DNA from: Pararge aegeria
Taxonomy: Eukaryota; Arthropoda; Insecta; Lepidoptera; Nymphalidae
Direction of reading: 5' to 3'
DNA: 64,000 nt
Assembly (NCBI RefSeq): GCF_905163445.1
Contig: NC_053205.1
Coordinates: 1,364,001 to 1,428,000, forward strand
A model generated the notes under the pieces. That model saw only the letters and a list, made by a program, of their open reading frames with translations, was not told the origin of the DNA and made no database searches. Made by a program: the position numbers and the translations under genes. Shown in pieces: positions 28,901-38,866 of this stretch (position 1 is the first letter of the stretch; each line of letters begins with the position of its first letter).

Positions 28901-31900
28901 GGTTTACCCTCCGCCTATAGATGTTTCACATCAACATGTCGTGTGTCTTTCTTGATGTAATTTTGCACACAATTGGCTCGCATCGTTGAAGTCGACATGG
29001 GATATTTATCCCGGAAAATCGACAGTTGATAAAGCTGTGGGAGAAGATACATTTTTATCCTTTCCCTCAACAATCCAGGCTGTGGGCAACGCGGCGGCGA
29101 TACTCACGGACGCCGAAAAGCGAAAACAGTACGACGTGCGCGCGGACGAGCCCCAGCATCCGTCGCACACGCACCGCCAGTTCTACGCGCGGGGCTTCGA
29201 GTCCGACCTCACCGCTGAGGAACTCTTCAACATGTTCTTCGGAGGCACCGGTGAGTGACCTGGTTTCCAATTCATTGCAGATGCTCTTCTTGTTTATGGC
29301 TTATGGTATTCTTCTCTGGAAGTCACACGCACATGGATGGCTACACGATTTTAACAGGATGAAGGTAGGTGCGAAACCCAGTGCGCGCGCACACCGTCAC
29401 AAAAAACCGACACCCTGAAGTTAGCTTTAAGGTTGGACAGTGTGCACTTTCAATTGTCAAAGTCTTCGCGCTCATTCCGGTGATTTAATTGATTCAATTG
29501 TACAAACAAGTCTCAAATTTTAATGTTGAAACTTGGTTTTCCGATGATGAGATAACTAGATAATGCGTTATAATGAAACTTTTTAGTTGTTGGTGTGGTG
29601 TTCTCTGCAAGCGTAGAAGACTTTTATCTTGTTACGCCAAAGAAGAATAACTTGTGACGCGTGTACATAGGTACAGGAGCTATACTTAAATCAATTTTTG
29701 GGTAGGCATTTGTGGAGGCTTTTGTGCATGTATCAAGTGCACGCCACTGAATATACCGGAAACACAGTTAAAGTATATAAAGACTAGCTGTTGCCCGCGA
29801 CTTCGTCTGCGTTTGATTTTATTTTTTCATGTGGCATTAATTTTAGTTGCAGTTCTAAAAAAATTAAAGTATTCAGTATCCCTAAGCCTTAAGTGAGGGG
29901 TTTGCTGCTCTCCGCTGAGGCGTTCTGTCCTCTATCTCCAACCACAGTTTGGGCAAAATTAAACACATTATAACCTCCATAGTACAAAAAATATTATTTA
30001 AATCGGTTATAATTTGGAGTTATGGTGTAAAATCGTCAAGCACTTTCATCCCCTCTCCCAAAGGAACCGATCTTAATGTCGGGATAAAAAGTATCCTATA
30101 TTACTTCTAACACTTCCAAGAATATGTGAACAAAGTTTCGTGAGGATCGGTTAAGTAGTTTTTGCGTGAGAGCGTGAAAAACAAACTTACATTGACATTT
30201 ATAATATTAAGTAGGGAAGAAACGAAGTGTATGCCAAACGTACCTTTCTCCGCCAGCTTTCCCTGGCGCGGGCCCCACGGTGTACACCCGCAGGCGGGCG
30301 CGCGAGCCCGAGCCGCGGGACAGCAACGCGGGCCTCATGCAAATGCTGCCCGTACTGGTTCTGGTGCTGCTGTCCATGATGTCCGGCTTCTTCATCAGCG
30401 AGCCCGTGTACAGCCTGGCCCACACGCCCAAGTACCCTGTCCCCAGAGAGACTGTTAATCTGAAGGTGAGGAGTTAAAAGACTGCAGGAACTCCCTCCCT
30501 AAGCTAGTTCCGCTGTCCGGGGCACTGGCCATGACACTGGCGAGCGTTTTCGAAATATAACTTGCATTTTATATTAACAGAACCTTATTATCAAAATTAA
30601 GCTTAATTTTCTATTCTCCGCGAAAAGCAGGAGAATTTACAATGAATAATTGTTAAGTCAACATCTCCTGAGGATGCGAAACGTGCGTGGAAGGTACATT
30701 GCCGAGGATCTGTTTGGTGTGGAGTATAAGGATTGAAGAAATTATAAATTACACCACACCAATTCTCCTGCTTTTCGCGGAGTATAGCAAATAAAGCTTA
30801 ATTTTTATGATATATCATGGATTTCCGCAAAAACGCCTGCTTCTATCCAATATTAACAGAACCTTTTATTTCTGCGAAAATAAGATTTTTTTTACAATGG
30901 AGGTTGCGTAGAAGAAGTAAAGCGACGTATGGCGATAGCTAGAACTGCGATGGACAGGCTGAAGAAAATATGAAAAAACAGGGCATAAAAAAAGCTACTA
31001 AGATCCGGCTTGTTCAAACACTTGTTTTCCCCATATTTTTATACGCTGCATCGACGTGGACTTTGCGACTGGTCGAGAAGAAGAAAATTGACGCTCCTCT
31101 ATCTCCAACCACAGTTTGGGCAAAATTAAACACATATTATAACCTCCATAGTACAAAAATTATAATTTGGAGTTGTGGTGTAAAATCGTCAAGCACTTTC
31201 ATCCCCTCTCCCAAAGGAACCGATCTTAATGTCGGGATAAAAAGTATCCTATATTACTTCTAACACTTCCAAGAATATGTGAACAAAGTTTCATGAGGAT
31301 CGGTTAAGTATTTTTTTGCGTGAAAGCGTAACAAACAAACTCACATTGACATTTTTAATATTAAGTAGGGAAGAAACGAAGTGAACGATCTGGATACGTG
31401 GTGCTGGAGACGAATGCTGGGAGTGTCATGGACCGAATGTCGTACCAACATCTCTGTACTCCAAGAATGGGCATTAAAACACGTCTTTCGGCGTTAGTAC
31501 AGAGTCGCATCAAATTCTTTGGGCACGTCTCCCGGTGTGAGAGTGCCTCCATAGAGCGTCTTGTCGTGCAGGGCAAGGTGGAGGGCACTAGAGGGCGAGG
31601 AAGGTCACCCTAGCGATGGACCGATCAGATTAAGTCTGCTGTGGGTGGCCCTTTGCACGAGTGCACCAGGCTTTCAGCCAGCCGAGAGTGGCGGATGCTC
31701 GTGGGGCGTGTGACATCTGCCCTCAAAGACGCTTCATGATGACCGCGACCACTCTGTCAAGAGTGTAACGACAAATAAGAAGATATTTTTTGGATATAGT
31801 AAAACATCTTAGCCAATAGAAAACTTCAGAGTTTGGAACATCGTCCCAAGGTTGCCTGCCTTTCGGTATTCTATAGGGTATATTTTTTGACGGCCGAGTG

Positions 31901-33180
31901 GCGCAGTGGGCAACGACTCTGCTTTCTGAGTCCAAGGCCGTGGGTTCGATTCCCACAAATTGAGAGTGTTTGTGTGATGAACATGAATGTTTTTCAGTGT
32001 CTGGGTGTTTATCTGTATATTACAAGTATTTATGTTTATTATATTCATAAAAAAATATTCATCAGCTATCTCAGTACCCATAACACAAGCTACGCTTACT
32101 TTGGGGCTAGATGGCGATGTGTGTATTGTCGTAGTATATTTAGTATTTAGTATATTTCGGAGAGTGTGCTCAAGAACTGTTTGATCTAGTTCCCCCCTCG
32201 CCTTTTTAACATCGAACCGCGAGGCACCGTAAGGATCTGCGTCCCTACGTGGTCGATATAGCGTCGGACCGCACCGCTAGGATCTGGAATGCCTACAATA
32301 TAAGTACCTTTGCCAGAGAGTCGCCGGTTCCGAAATTTTTTATATGCATTTTAAATTTATAAAATATATTTTATTTATTTATAATAAATAAATAAATGAT
32401 TATTTATGATTTTCAGGTGCCCTACTACGTGAAAGATAACTTCCACACAGACTACCAAGGCTCGCTGCGGCGACTCGAAATGGCGATCGAGGAGGAATAT
32501 ATAGGTGAGGCTACGGATCCAACGTCATTACTTTACACAAACATTTTTTCACCGTTGAACAACGACAGCCTGACGGACGGACAGCTAGATAGTTTATTCA
32601 AACAGCCGTTTGGCGCAGTTTGCAGCGACCCTGTTTTCTGTGTCCAAGGCCGTGGGTTCGATTCCCACAACTGGAAAATGTCTGTGTGATGAACATTAAT
32701 GTATTTAAGTGTCTGGATTTTAATCTGTATACTAGCGGACCCCAGCGCGATCCGTCGGGCTGATTTGTGAATCTAAACCATCCAGGGTGCCACCCAAACG
32801 CATACCGAAAAATTCATTTAAATCGGTCCAGCCGTCTAGGAGGAGTTCAGTGACACACACACGCACACAAGAAATATATATATATAAGATTATAAGTATT
32901 TATGTGTATATTAATCATAAAAATTCTTCATCAGTTATCTTAGCACCCATGACACAAGCTACGCTTACTTTGGGACTAGATGGCGATGTGTGTATTTTCG
33001 TAGTATATTTATTTATTATTTATAATTTCAGTTGGCCTACGTCACGCGTGTCAGCGCGAGCGGAACTACCGCGACAGCGTCGCTTGGAAGGCGCGCAACT
33101 TTGGCGATCCGCGACACCACGCCGACGCGCAAAGACTTCGCATGCCCTCCTGCGAGAAATTGCAGCAATTCCAGCGCTAA
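25964..33180 (+). CDS. DNAJB12: DNAJB12/DNAJB14-type ER-membrane J-domain co-chaperone, 6 exons
   Basis: Exons 25964-26300, 26587-26696, 29079-29250, 30257-30465, 32417-32504, 33032-33180; 1065 nt, 354 aa (human DNAJB12 is about 375). The family recruits Hsc70 to the cytosolic face of the ER in membrane-protein quality control. Seen: N-terminal EGNKEQAERCVEVA block, which decides the start (an in-frame ATG at 25886 adds 26 unrelated residues); J domain about 105-170 with the HPD motif at 135-137; a GF-like FNMFFGG stretch; one membrane segment about 233-253 (MLPVLVLVLLSMMSGFF); and the C-terminal DUF1977 region (VPYYV, EEEYI, WKARNFGD). The exon phases 1,0,1,0,1 all fit. An AATAAA lies at 33195-33200, 15 nt after the stop. 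Introns hold a Helitron, LINE pieces and SINEs. Orthology to B12 rather than B14 cannot be settled here, since insects usually have one such gene. Confidence 0.93.
26455..26560 (-). mobile_element. SINE-C fragment in DNAJB intron 1
   Basis: TATTTTAATTGCTTAAAACGC … GGTGCGTGCTGGGATTCAAAC in reverse; the rest is lost. Confidence 0.55.
27010..27300 (-). repeat. dispersed repeats in DNAJB intron 2
   Basis: (AAT)n at 27005-27021; 27040-27190 is the reverse of the 7433 repeat (GCCGGTGTCATTACAGGCTC). 27213-27295 carries GAGACAATTATCTCCCCGGG and, on the minus strand, GATAAAGCTGTGGGAGAAGA, which recurs on plus at 29026. Confidence 0.55.
27318..27413 (+). mobile_element. Helitron 5' fragment (15190 family)
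   Basis: CTTTAAACGTGCAATGCTTG, TCGGCTTCAACGATTTTCAT, GTATACAGGGGGTTTCGG; it stops exactly where the LINE tail begins. Confidence 0.6.
27414..27740 (-). mobile_element. CR1-like LINE 3' end with RT C-terminus
   Basis: The minus strand reads CFYNMIPKVILDLPLPKFKQ, then YTIDEFLNDKAAWKQATP, the C-terminus of CR1-type RTs, followed by a 3'UTR with GGTAGAG and GACGTTTCAAAAGTG. Confidence 0.85.
27744..27887. mobile_element. hAT-type MITE with exact 8-bp duplication
   Basis: Termini CAGTGACGTGCAC and GTGCACGCTACTG; CCCACAAA duplicated at 27736-27743 and 27888-27895. 144 bp. Confidence 0.93.
28105..28295 (+). mobile_element. CR1-like LINE 3' end, shortened
   Basis: GAGATGGTGATAACAAAAAG, GTTTGTTGTGGGCTTCTTCT, GCATCAAAAGCGCCATCTAT, tail of four TTGAC units. 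Confidence 0.8.
29784..30217 (-). mobile_element. Helitron in DNAJB intron 3
   Basis: Reverse copy with both ends: CTAGCTGTTGCCCGCGACTT at the left (3' end), GTAGGGA at the right (5' TCCCTAC). A MITE terminus (GTGCACGCCACTG) lies just left at about 29735-29748. Confidence 0.88.
30600..30832. mobile_element. fold-back MITE, TTAAGC(T/C)TAAT family, copy 1
   Basis: Inverted ends: CTCCGCGAAAAGCAGGAGAA on the left and TTCTCCTGCTTTTCGCGGAG on the right; core GTACATTGCCGAGGATCTGT. Copy 2 is at 36360-36640. Confidence 0.8.
30895..31740 (+). pseudogene. RTE-type reverse-transcriptase C-terminus, interrupted
   Basis: First part EEVKRRMAIARTAMDRLKKI, then IKKATKIRLVQTLVFPIFLY and ASTWTLRLVEKKKIDA; after an inserted block (31096-31383) it resumes NDLDTWCWRRMLGVSWTECR, SRIKFFGHVSRCE and ERLVVQGKVEGTRGRGR. 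One stop after KKI and one after GRGRSP. This is the usual tail of RTE-like 'endonuclease-reverse transcriptase' proteins. Confidence 0.8.
31096..31383 (-). repeat. copy of 29929-30227 (Helitron piece plus 12-13 bp of flank) inside the RT pseudogene
   Basis: Shares CCTCTATCTCCAACCACAG through GTAGGGA and also the next AGAAACGAAGTG, which lies outside the Helitron in intron 3. Contains a deletion around TACAAAAATTATAATTTGG. Confidence 0.8.
31889..32145 (+). mobile_element. SINE-A copy
   Basis: Full head (GAGTGGCGCAGTGGGC; GTGGGTTCGATTCCCAC) and body; tail TATTTAGTATTTAG. Confidence 0.9.
32160..32345 (+). repeat. possible LINE RT tail fused to a SINE-D tail
   Basis: CAAGAACTGTTTGATCTAGT … GGCACCGTAAGGATCTGCG … ATAGCGTCGGACCGCACCGC resembles the end of a non-LTR RT frame (weak). 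32312-32345 matches the SINE-D end (GCCAGAGAGTCGCCGGTTCC, TTTATATGCATTTTAAATTT). Confidence 0.4.
32603..33025 (+). mobile_element. SINE-A copy split by an RTE 3' end
   Basis: Head and body to about 32730 (TTTTAATCTGTATAC), resumed at about 32890 (TATAAGTATTTATGTG) through the GGACTAGATGGCGATGTG block and an ATTT tail that ends just before the DNAJB exon-6 acceptor. Confidence 0.88.
32731..32889 (+). mobile_element. RTE-type LINE 3' end nested in SINE-A
   Basis: CTAGCGGACCCCAGCGCGAT … AAACCATCCAGGGTGCCACC … CAGTGACACACACACGCACA … AAG and an ATATATATA tail. Second copy at 36196-36340. Confidence 0.75.
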
Positions 33181-33835
33181 CCGCGTAATGTACCAATAAA
33201 TATAATAGCCTGTGCATTCGTTTCCTTCCCGTCCTTAAGGCTATACCTAACAATAAAAATTCATACCCAACAAATATTTCATACCCAACAATAACTTGCA
33301 TACCCAAAAAAAACATTCATACCCAACAAAAATGTTTCATACCCAACAATAATAGTCCATAAAAAGCGTTGCCAAACACACGCGCAGATACTTCGTATGC
33401 CCTAATGCGAGCGCTAACTGCGTAATGTACCAATAAAAATGATACCCTGTGCATTCGTTTCGTTTCCCGTCCCCGAAGGCTATACCTAACAATAAAAACC
33501 CATACCCAACTATAATTGTCATACCCAACAATAACTTTCATACCAAACAAAAAAGTTTCACACTCTTTTAGTCCATAAAAAACAATGATAGTTTCATAGC
33601 CAACTAAAAGCGTCGCCAAACGTATTCGTATGCCCTCCTGCGATAAGTTGCAACAATTCCAGATTCCAGATTCCAAAAAATATATAATTATTGCTGTTCC
33701 ATATCCAACAATAATAATTCATACCCATCAAAAACTTTCATACCCAAACTAAAAAATTCATACCCTACTAAAAGCGTAAAGCGATTTCAATAAATATAAC
33801 AGCCTGTGAATTCGTTTCCTTTTCCATCTTAACTA
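33181..33835 (+). repeat. decayed tandem copies of the DNAJB last exon and 3'UTR
   Basis: The exon-6 end and 3'UTR (CGCAAAGACTTCGCATGCCC … GCTAACCGCGTAATGTACCA … GTGCATTCGTTTCCTTCCCG … GGCTATACCTAACAATAAAA) recur at 33379-33500 (CAGATACTTCGTATGCCC … GCTAACTGCGTAATGTACCA) and, more decayed, at 33619-33665 and 33780-33830. Between them are TACCCAACAATAA units of about 20 bp. Confidence 0.85.
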
Positions 33836-33989
33836 CTCATTTTCCAAAGTGTTAGTACTAGAGATGTGCCGAATGTAGATTTAACCGAATACGTATGTTC
33901 GGCCGAATATTAATGACAAGGTTGCTTGGAAGCATCCGGCTCCGCTTTCATCTCTCACAAGATAGAAAAATGAATGTTAAAATATAAAA

Positions 33990-34165
33990 TGTAAATTTTT
34001 GATGTTGGAAAAGAGCAACTGCTGAGTTTCTTGCCGGCTTCTTCTCGGTAGAATCTGCCTTCCGAACCGGTGGTAGAGTCACTACACACGGACAGACTTG
34101 ACGTTTCAAAAGTGCTTGTATTAGGCCTACTTGAAATAAATGAATTTTGAATTTTTTGAATTTTT
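33990..34165 (+). mobile_element. CR1-like LINE 3' end nested in the hAT-like element
   Basis: GTTGGAAAAGAGCAACTGCT … CGAACCGGTGGTAGAGTCAC … GGCCTACTTGAAATAAATGA, GAATTTT tail. Confidence 0.85.
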
Positions 34166-34215
34166 TTTGAATTGGGTCCAAATATACCGAACCGAATGAT
34201 TCGGCCAAATTAGTG

Positions 34216-34475
34216 TGACGGCCGATTGGCGCAGTGGGCAGCGACCCTGCTTTTTAAGTCCAAGGCCGTGGGTTCGATTCCCACAACTGGACAATATTTG
34301 TGTGACGAACATAAATGTTTTCAGTGTCTGGGTGTTTATCCATATATTAAAAGTATTTATGTATATTATTCATAAAAATTCTTCATCAGTTATCTTACTA
34401 CCCATAACACAATCTACGCTTACTTTGAGACTAGATGGCGATGTGTGTATTGTCGTAGTATATTTATTTATTATA
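34216..34475 (+). mobile_element. SINE-A copy nested in the hAT-like element
   Basis: Complete head, body and TATTTATTTATTATAG tail. Confidence 0.9.
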
Positions 34476-34833
34476 GTGTTCGTAAAAATTCAATTTCACA
34501 GAAATTTAATTTAGTCCAATTTATCATATGCAACAAAAAAGCAGAGGTTATTTGATTAGAATTTTATTTAAATTGACTGTCAAAATTAATCTTTTTTATT
34601 TTGTCAATAAATAATTGGTACAAAAAGTAGTGTTTCTTGCATTTACAACATTCGGAATAAACCACACTTCTTTAGTAATTAGTTGACCTTAATGTTTAAT
34701 AAAATTACAATTTAAATTTAAATATTCGGTAATTATTTATCAAATCAACCGAATATTCGGCCGCATACGAACATGAAAAACAAATATGCCGAATGTACTG
34801 AATACGAACATTCGGCGCATCTCTAGTTAGTGC

Positions 34834-35203
34834 TATTCTATACCTAACAATAATAATTCATACCCATCAATAAATTTCATACCCAACAGAAATATTTCAA
34901 ATCCAACCAAAAGTGCGAGTCTCCAATAAAAAGGGCAAAAATAAAAATTTTGTTGTATGTTCCTTAAATATTTATTTTATTCTTTCTTCAGTATTTGTTG
35001 TTATAGCGGCAACTAAAATTTCAACTGTTCTAACTATATCAGTTCAAGAGTTACAGCCTGGTCACAGACGGACGGACAAAGGAGTCTAGTAATAGGAGCC
35101 CATTTTACCATTTGGGTACCCTAAAAAATAACCATAAATCGCTTTGTGCAATTCTTTTGGGACATTGATGACAAACCGATGAATAATATACCGGTGTCTC
35201 GAT
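34834..35203. repeat. continuation of TACCCAACAATAA units and a LINE 3' scrap
   Basis: 34838-34915 resumes the repeat broken by the hAT-like element. 35020-35130 (CAAGAGTTACAGCCTGGTCA, ACGGACGGACAAAGGAGTCT, TTTGGGTACCC) is a common insect non-LTR 3' end. Confidence 0.6.
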
Positions 35204-35204
35204 T

Positions 35205-35612
35205 AAAAAAATTGGTTGTCTGTAAAGTCGGCTTACTGGCGATAGTTGAACGTGACAACGTCGTTAGAAAATACTGATGGAATGGTTGCATTTTTCAAAA
35301 GAAAATTTAATTTTATTTGTTTGATAGATATTATCGTTGCTATAAACAATTGACACCACATTCACTTTTCACTGCACTTGCCGAAAACATGTAAATGTAT
35401 TATTGTATAGAAGCTGTCCACGCGGACGCATCGCTCACTCAAGTAGGAGAAAGACAGATGTCGAACGCGGAGGCTTTGCCTCTTTGTCGCTCGTTCCGCG
35501 CTCTCGCTTGCACTTCAAGCCTTGAATGGAACGCCTCATAGCGAGGTAACGCCGCATTCGTTTTTTCTTGCGTGCAGCCGGCTCCATCGAATTATAAGAC
35601 GTTGTCACGTCA
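35205..35612 (-). repeat. R400 repeat family, copy 2
   Basis: Reverse orientation: TTGGTTGTCTGTAAAGTCGG at the left, GACGTTGTCACGTCA at the right. Contains the TTGCATTTTTCAAAAGAAAA segment that copy 1 lacks. Confidence 0.8.
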
Positions 35613-35721
35613 TAAAACATTATTGACTCAAGTATATCTATATCATCGAAATCATGCACTTATGTATTGTAATATTAATCTATGTCTTTAACTAATCGTA
35701 ACGTAGATAAATACCTATCAC

Positions 35722-35925
35722 CAGTGACGTGCATAGAGGGTATGCACAGGGTATGCAGATGGTATAAAATGAAGAAAATCTCCACTACGAGTTTTAAAAA
35801 CTTTAGGGTAGGCTTTTTATAACTATTACAAAGCCTATCCTTAAGTTTTTTATAACTCGTACTGGTGATTTTCTTAATTTTATATCATCTGCATACCCTG
35901 TGCATACCCTCTATGCACGCCACTG
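35722..35925. mobile_element. fold-back hAT-type MITE, nearly palindromic, exact 8-bp duplication
   Basis: Termini CAGTGACGTGCATAGAGGGT and its near-complement at the right; the arms keep pairing inward (GTATGCACAGGGTATGCAGAT and its complement) with a centre near 35820. CCTATCAC duplicated at 35714-35721 and 35926-35933. Confidence 0.95.
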
Positions 35926-36170
35926 CCTATCACCTGTGTAGCTTTCGACACGAGAATATATGCATCATATAATGTAAACAATATTTTTATTACTTCTTTT
36001 AGTGTAAAGTTAATTTTCATTTTGTTGAGAATATAATCTTATTTCATTGGATTCTTATTATGTTAACGCACTTTTTTTTTTAAGCATACTTTGCAGTATC
36101 ATTAAATATCTTTAAATCGCGGTTAAAAGACTATTTCCTGTCTAGTATGTGGTAAAATATCTATGTAACG

Positions 36171-36345
36171 ATATATATATATATATATATATATAAATAC
36201 TAGTGGACCCCCAGCGCCATCTGTCGAGCTAATTTGTGAATCTAAACCATCCAGGGTGCCATCAGGGTATACCAAAAAATTCATTCAAATCGGTCCAGCC
36301 GTCTAGGAGAATTTCAGTGACACACACGCACACAAGAAATGTTTT
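36171..36345 (+). mobile_element. (AT)n run and RTE-type LINE 3' end
   Basis: (TA)n 36171-36193, then CTAGTGGACCCCCAGCGCCA … AAACCATCCAGGGTGCCATC … GTGACACACACGCACACAAG. Confidence 0.75.
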
Positions 36346-36359
36346 GTTTCATAATAAAA

Positions 36360-36640
36360 TGTTAATTAAGCCTAATTTGCTATACTCCGAGAAAAGCAGG
36401 AGAATCTGTATGTGTTATTTACAATTTCTTCAATCTTTCTTTAATCCTAACAATTATTAATTGTACAGTCAAAATCTCCTGTGGAAGCTCCGGTATCTGA
36501 GCGACACGTGCGTAGAGGGTACATTGCCGAAAGATGTTTGGTGTGGAGTATAAGGATTGAAGACATTATAAAGTACACCATACAGATTCTCCTGCTTTTC
36601 GCGGAGTATAGCAAGTTAAGCCTAATTTTCATAAGCTTCA
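36360..36640. mobile_element. fold-back MITE, TTAAGC(T/C)TAAT family, copy 2
   Basis: CTCCGAGAAAAGCAGGAGAA and TTCTCCTGCTTTTCGCGGAG-type arms (TTAAGCCTAATTTGCTATAC at the left end); core GTACATTGCCGAAAGATGTT. Confidence 0.8.
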
Positions 36641-37575
36641 ATTTTAGATTAGATGCTATTTTAAGACAAGTAAGAAATAATGATGATATTCATCGATCAT
36701 TATCTGTTTGCAAACTGTCATAATCGACATAAACGACACTCCATTTTTTTCTTACACGCTTTTTATGCAAACAATCTTTCAATTACTTAACAGTGGAAAG
36801 ATCGTTTTGAAAATATTAAAAAATAATAAAAGAATAAAGAATACTTTTATTTTATTTATTTCAACACATTGATTTTTTAAACACACTTTACATTAATAAA
36901 TAATTAAAACATTGTTTACGTAATACATGTTAGCAAAAATAGAATGTAAATAAATATTGGTTATTTGCAGTATTAGTTCCTAAATTGGAGGGTTTCAGTG
37001 CATTCCCCAACTCAAAATGACCCTGTTGATAAATAGTCTATCTTTTCTCTGAAATAATTAGTCGTCGAGAGTCACAAGCAAAAAAAAAACATTATTCCCA
37101 TAAACACTTATAGAATCATTTAATATTTTAAGTTATTGTATTTATAAGCAATTATTCTCGTTTATGGTGTGCTGTTATGCTCTGATAATTTAGAAATGTC
37201 CAACTATTCAAACAGTATCGCCTTGACTCTCTGTACATTCCGTGATAAAAAAAGGTTAAATTTAAAAAAAAAAACTAAAAAAATCATACATAAACAATGT
37301 CTAGTTTTTAGTTGGAAGTTTCTAAACGAACAGACTACATTGATTAATTACATTTATTTATTGTTTGTTGTTTTATCAAATAGATGACTATAATTTAGTG
37401 GGATTGGTATTAAATAGTTTGTCACAAAACTAAAAATAATTAAACTATACAGCACTAAAAGTAAAACTAGAGAAATAAAATGTAAATTGAGCTTTAAAAC
37501 TATGTAAATTAGGTCTATCTTCCCGGAGAAGGACATAGATTTCAACGGAATTGTCATGTCCCTGTTTAAAGAGTT
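36641..37575. other. intergenic AT-rich stretch, nothing recognised
   Basis: No convincing frame, structured repeat or family landmark between the MITE and the GGGGGC repeats. Confidence 0.4.
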
Positions 37576-37579
37576 GCTG

Positions 37580-38050
37580 ACATTTGATTATATTTATTTT
37601 AAAATGAGACTATTTGTCGTCCTGTACAACTATCTTCGTTAATAAGGACAATGGGATTTGAATAAGATCATTAAAAAATAGTCCCAACGCCCCCATATCT
37701 ATAGGGGGCACTTGGATATCTATATCGTTCTCTAACACTGGCATCTGTCATTACTTGGGGGCTTGAGTATTTTTAAACGATTTAAATCTACACCACGATG
37801 GGACTACATCTAATTTATTGTTAAAAACAGTCCCACTGTCCCCGTTATCTGTCCTCGCTAAGAGGGGCAGTAGGATTTGAATAAAATTATTTGACAAAAT
37901 GTCCCATCGCCCCCATAACTATCACTTTAATATGGATCAACATATATTGTGCTTAATAAATTGACATTGATCATTACTTATATTCAAATCGCAGCATCCC
38001 TGTTAACAGGGACAATGGGACTACATAAACTACTGTATAGAGAATAATGC
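37580..38050 (+). repeat. diverged tandem repeat of about 220 bp
   Basis: GGACAATGGGATTTGAATAA … GTCCCAACGCCCCCATATCT recurs as GGCAGTAGGATTTGAATAAA … GTCCCATCGCCCCCATAACT about 220 bp on, and partly again near 38005. Confidence 0.6.
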
Positions 38051-38224
38051 ATCAGAATTAGTTTAAAATAAATGATGCGTCTCCTTCGGACTATTTTATG
38101 TGTTATTTTAGTTTTGTGGACAGCTTACCTTATGAATATATAATTCGTTTAACGGTTATTGAAATAAAATTGAAATTTGTTAAAAAAAAAAAAAGATTTT
38201 AATTTAAATACCTACCTTTAATAA

Positions 38225-38400
38225 ATTCAAATTTTCTTTATTCATGTACGCCTATCGCAGGCACTTATGAAGCGTTCATACATATGTGTTTACATAATTG
38301 TAAGGGGATGGTGATAACTTCGTTCGCCAACTTAAATCTAAAGCTACGAGTGTTCCAAACGCGCCCTGCTCTAAGAAGAGACTAGACCTTCTACATGAAT
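38225..38400 (-). mobile_element. CR1-like LINE 3' end
   Basis: AAATTCAAATTTTCTTTATT, CACTTATGAAGCGTTCATAC, GGGGATGGTGATAACTTCG, AAAGCTACGAGTGTTCC in reverse. Confidence 0.8.
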
Positions 38401-38731
38401 AAAACATTTTGGAATTTTTAAACGTAACGTTAACGCGATCGATTACGTAAACTTTGATAGTAAAACACACATGGCACTCAGATCGCCCGACTGGCGATGT
38501 CGGGCCTCGGTAAGTACGTCGAAGGTAAAGAATGAGGGTAGCCAATAAAAAACTCATCAAGTGTTTCAAAAAATATATATTTTGTATATGAAAATCTGAA
38601 AGTTATTTGTCATATCATACTAGGTCTCTGAAAAGGAGGTACCTGAGCTAAGGGGTATAGAGTATTTCATCTTCATTTCATAAGGAGTCGGTCTTAATTC
38701 TTCCCATAGTAACCCTAGTTTAGGCTGTAGT

Positions 38732-38866
38732 CAGTTGTGTGCATTGGGTTCCATACCAGGGTATGCATACTGCAGGAAAATTTAATATAACTGCTAAAAT
38801 TTTCCTATACGGGTTATATATCAATTTTAGGGTATGCAGTGCTTTTGTGCATATATGGAGCCACTG
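38732..38866. mobile_element. hAT-type MITE with exact 8-bp duplication
   Basis: Termini CAGTTGTGTGCAT and …GGAGCCACTG; GCTGTAGT duplicated at 38724-38731 and 38867-38874. It is inserted in a SINE-C. Confidence 0.88.

Larger units (their letters stand above)
33859..34825. mobile_element. hAT-like element holding a LINE tail and a SINE
   Basis: Inverted termini TAGAGATGTGCCGAATGT (left) and ACATTCGGCGCATCTCTA (right) differ at one base. 8-bp duplications GTTAGTAC (33851-33858) and GTTAGTGC (34826-34833). No transposase frame; interior holds CR1-like 33990-34165 (+) and SINE-A 34216-34475 (+). Confidence 0.85.

Noticed and set aside
29020..29078. Coding extension of DNAJB exon 3 to the left (STWDIYPGKS…)
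   Set aside because: This stretch is part of a repeat also present at 27213-27295; the CCAG acceptor at 29075-29078 restores the J-domain frame (AFK/AVGNAA).
33020..33676. Two minus-strand frames of 98 and 119 codons behind DNAJB
   Set aside because: Antisense to the last exon and to the tandem 3'UTR copies; the repeat of GYEI/VGYE words only mirrors the TACCCAACA units.
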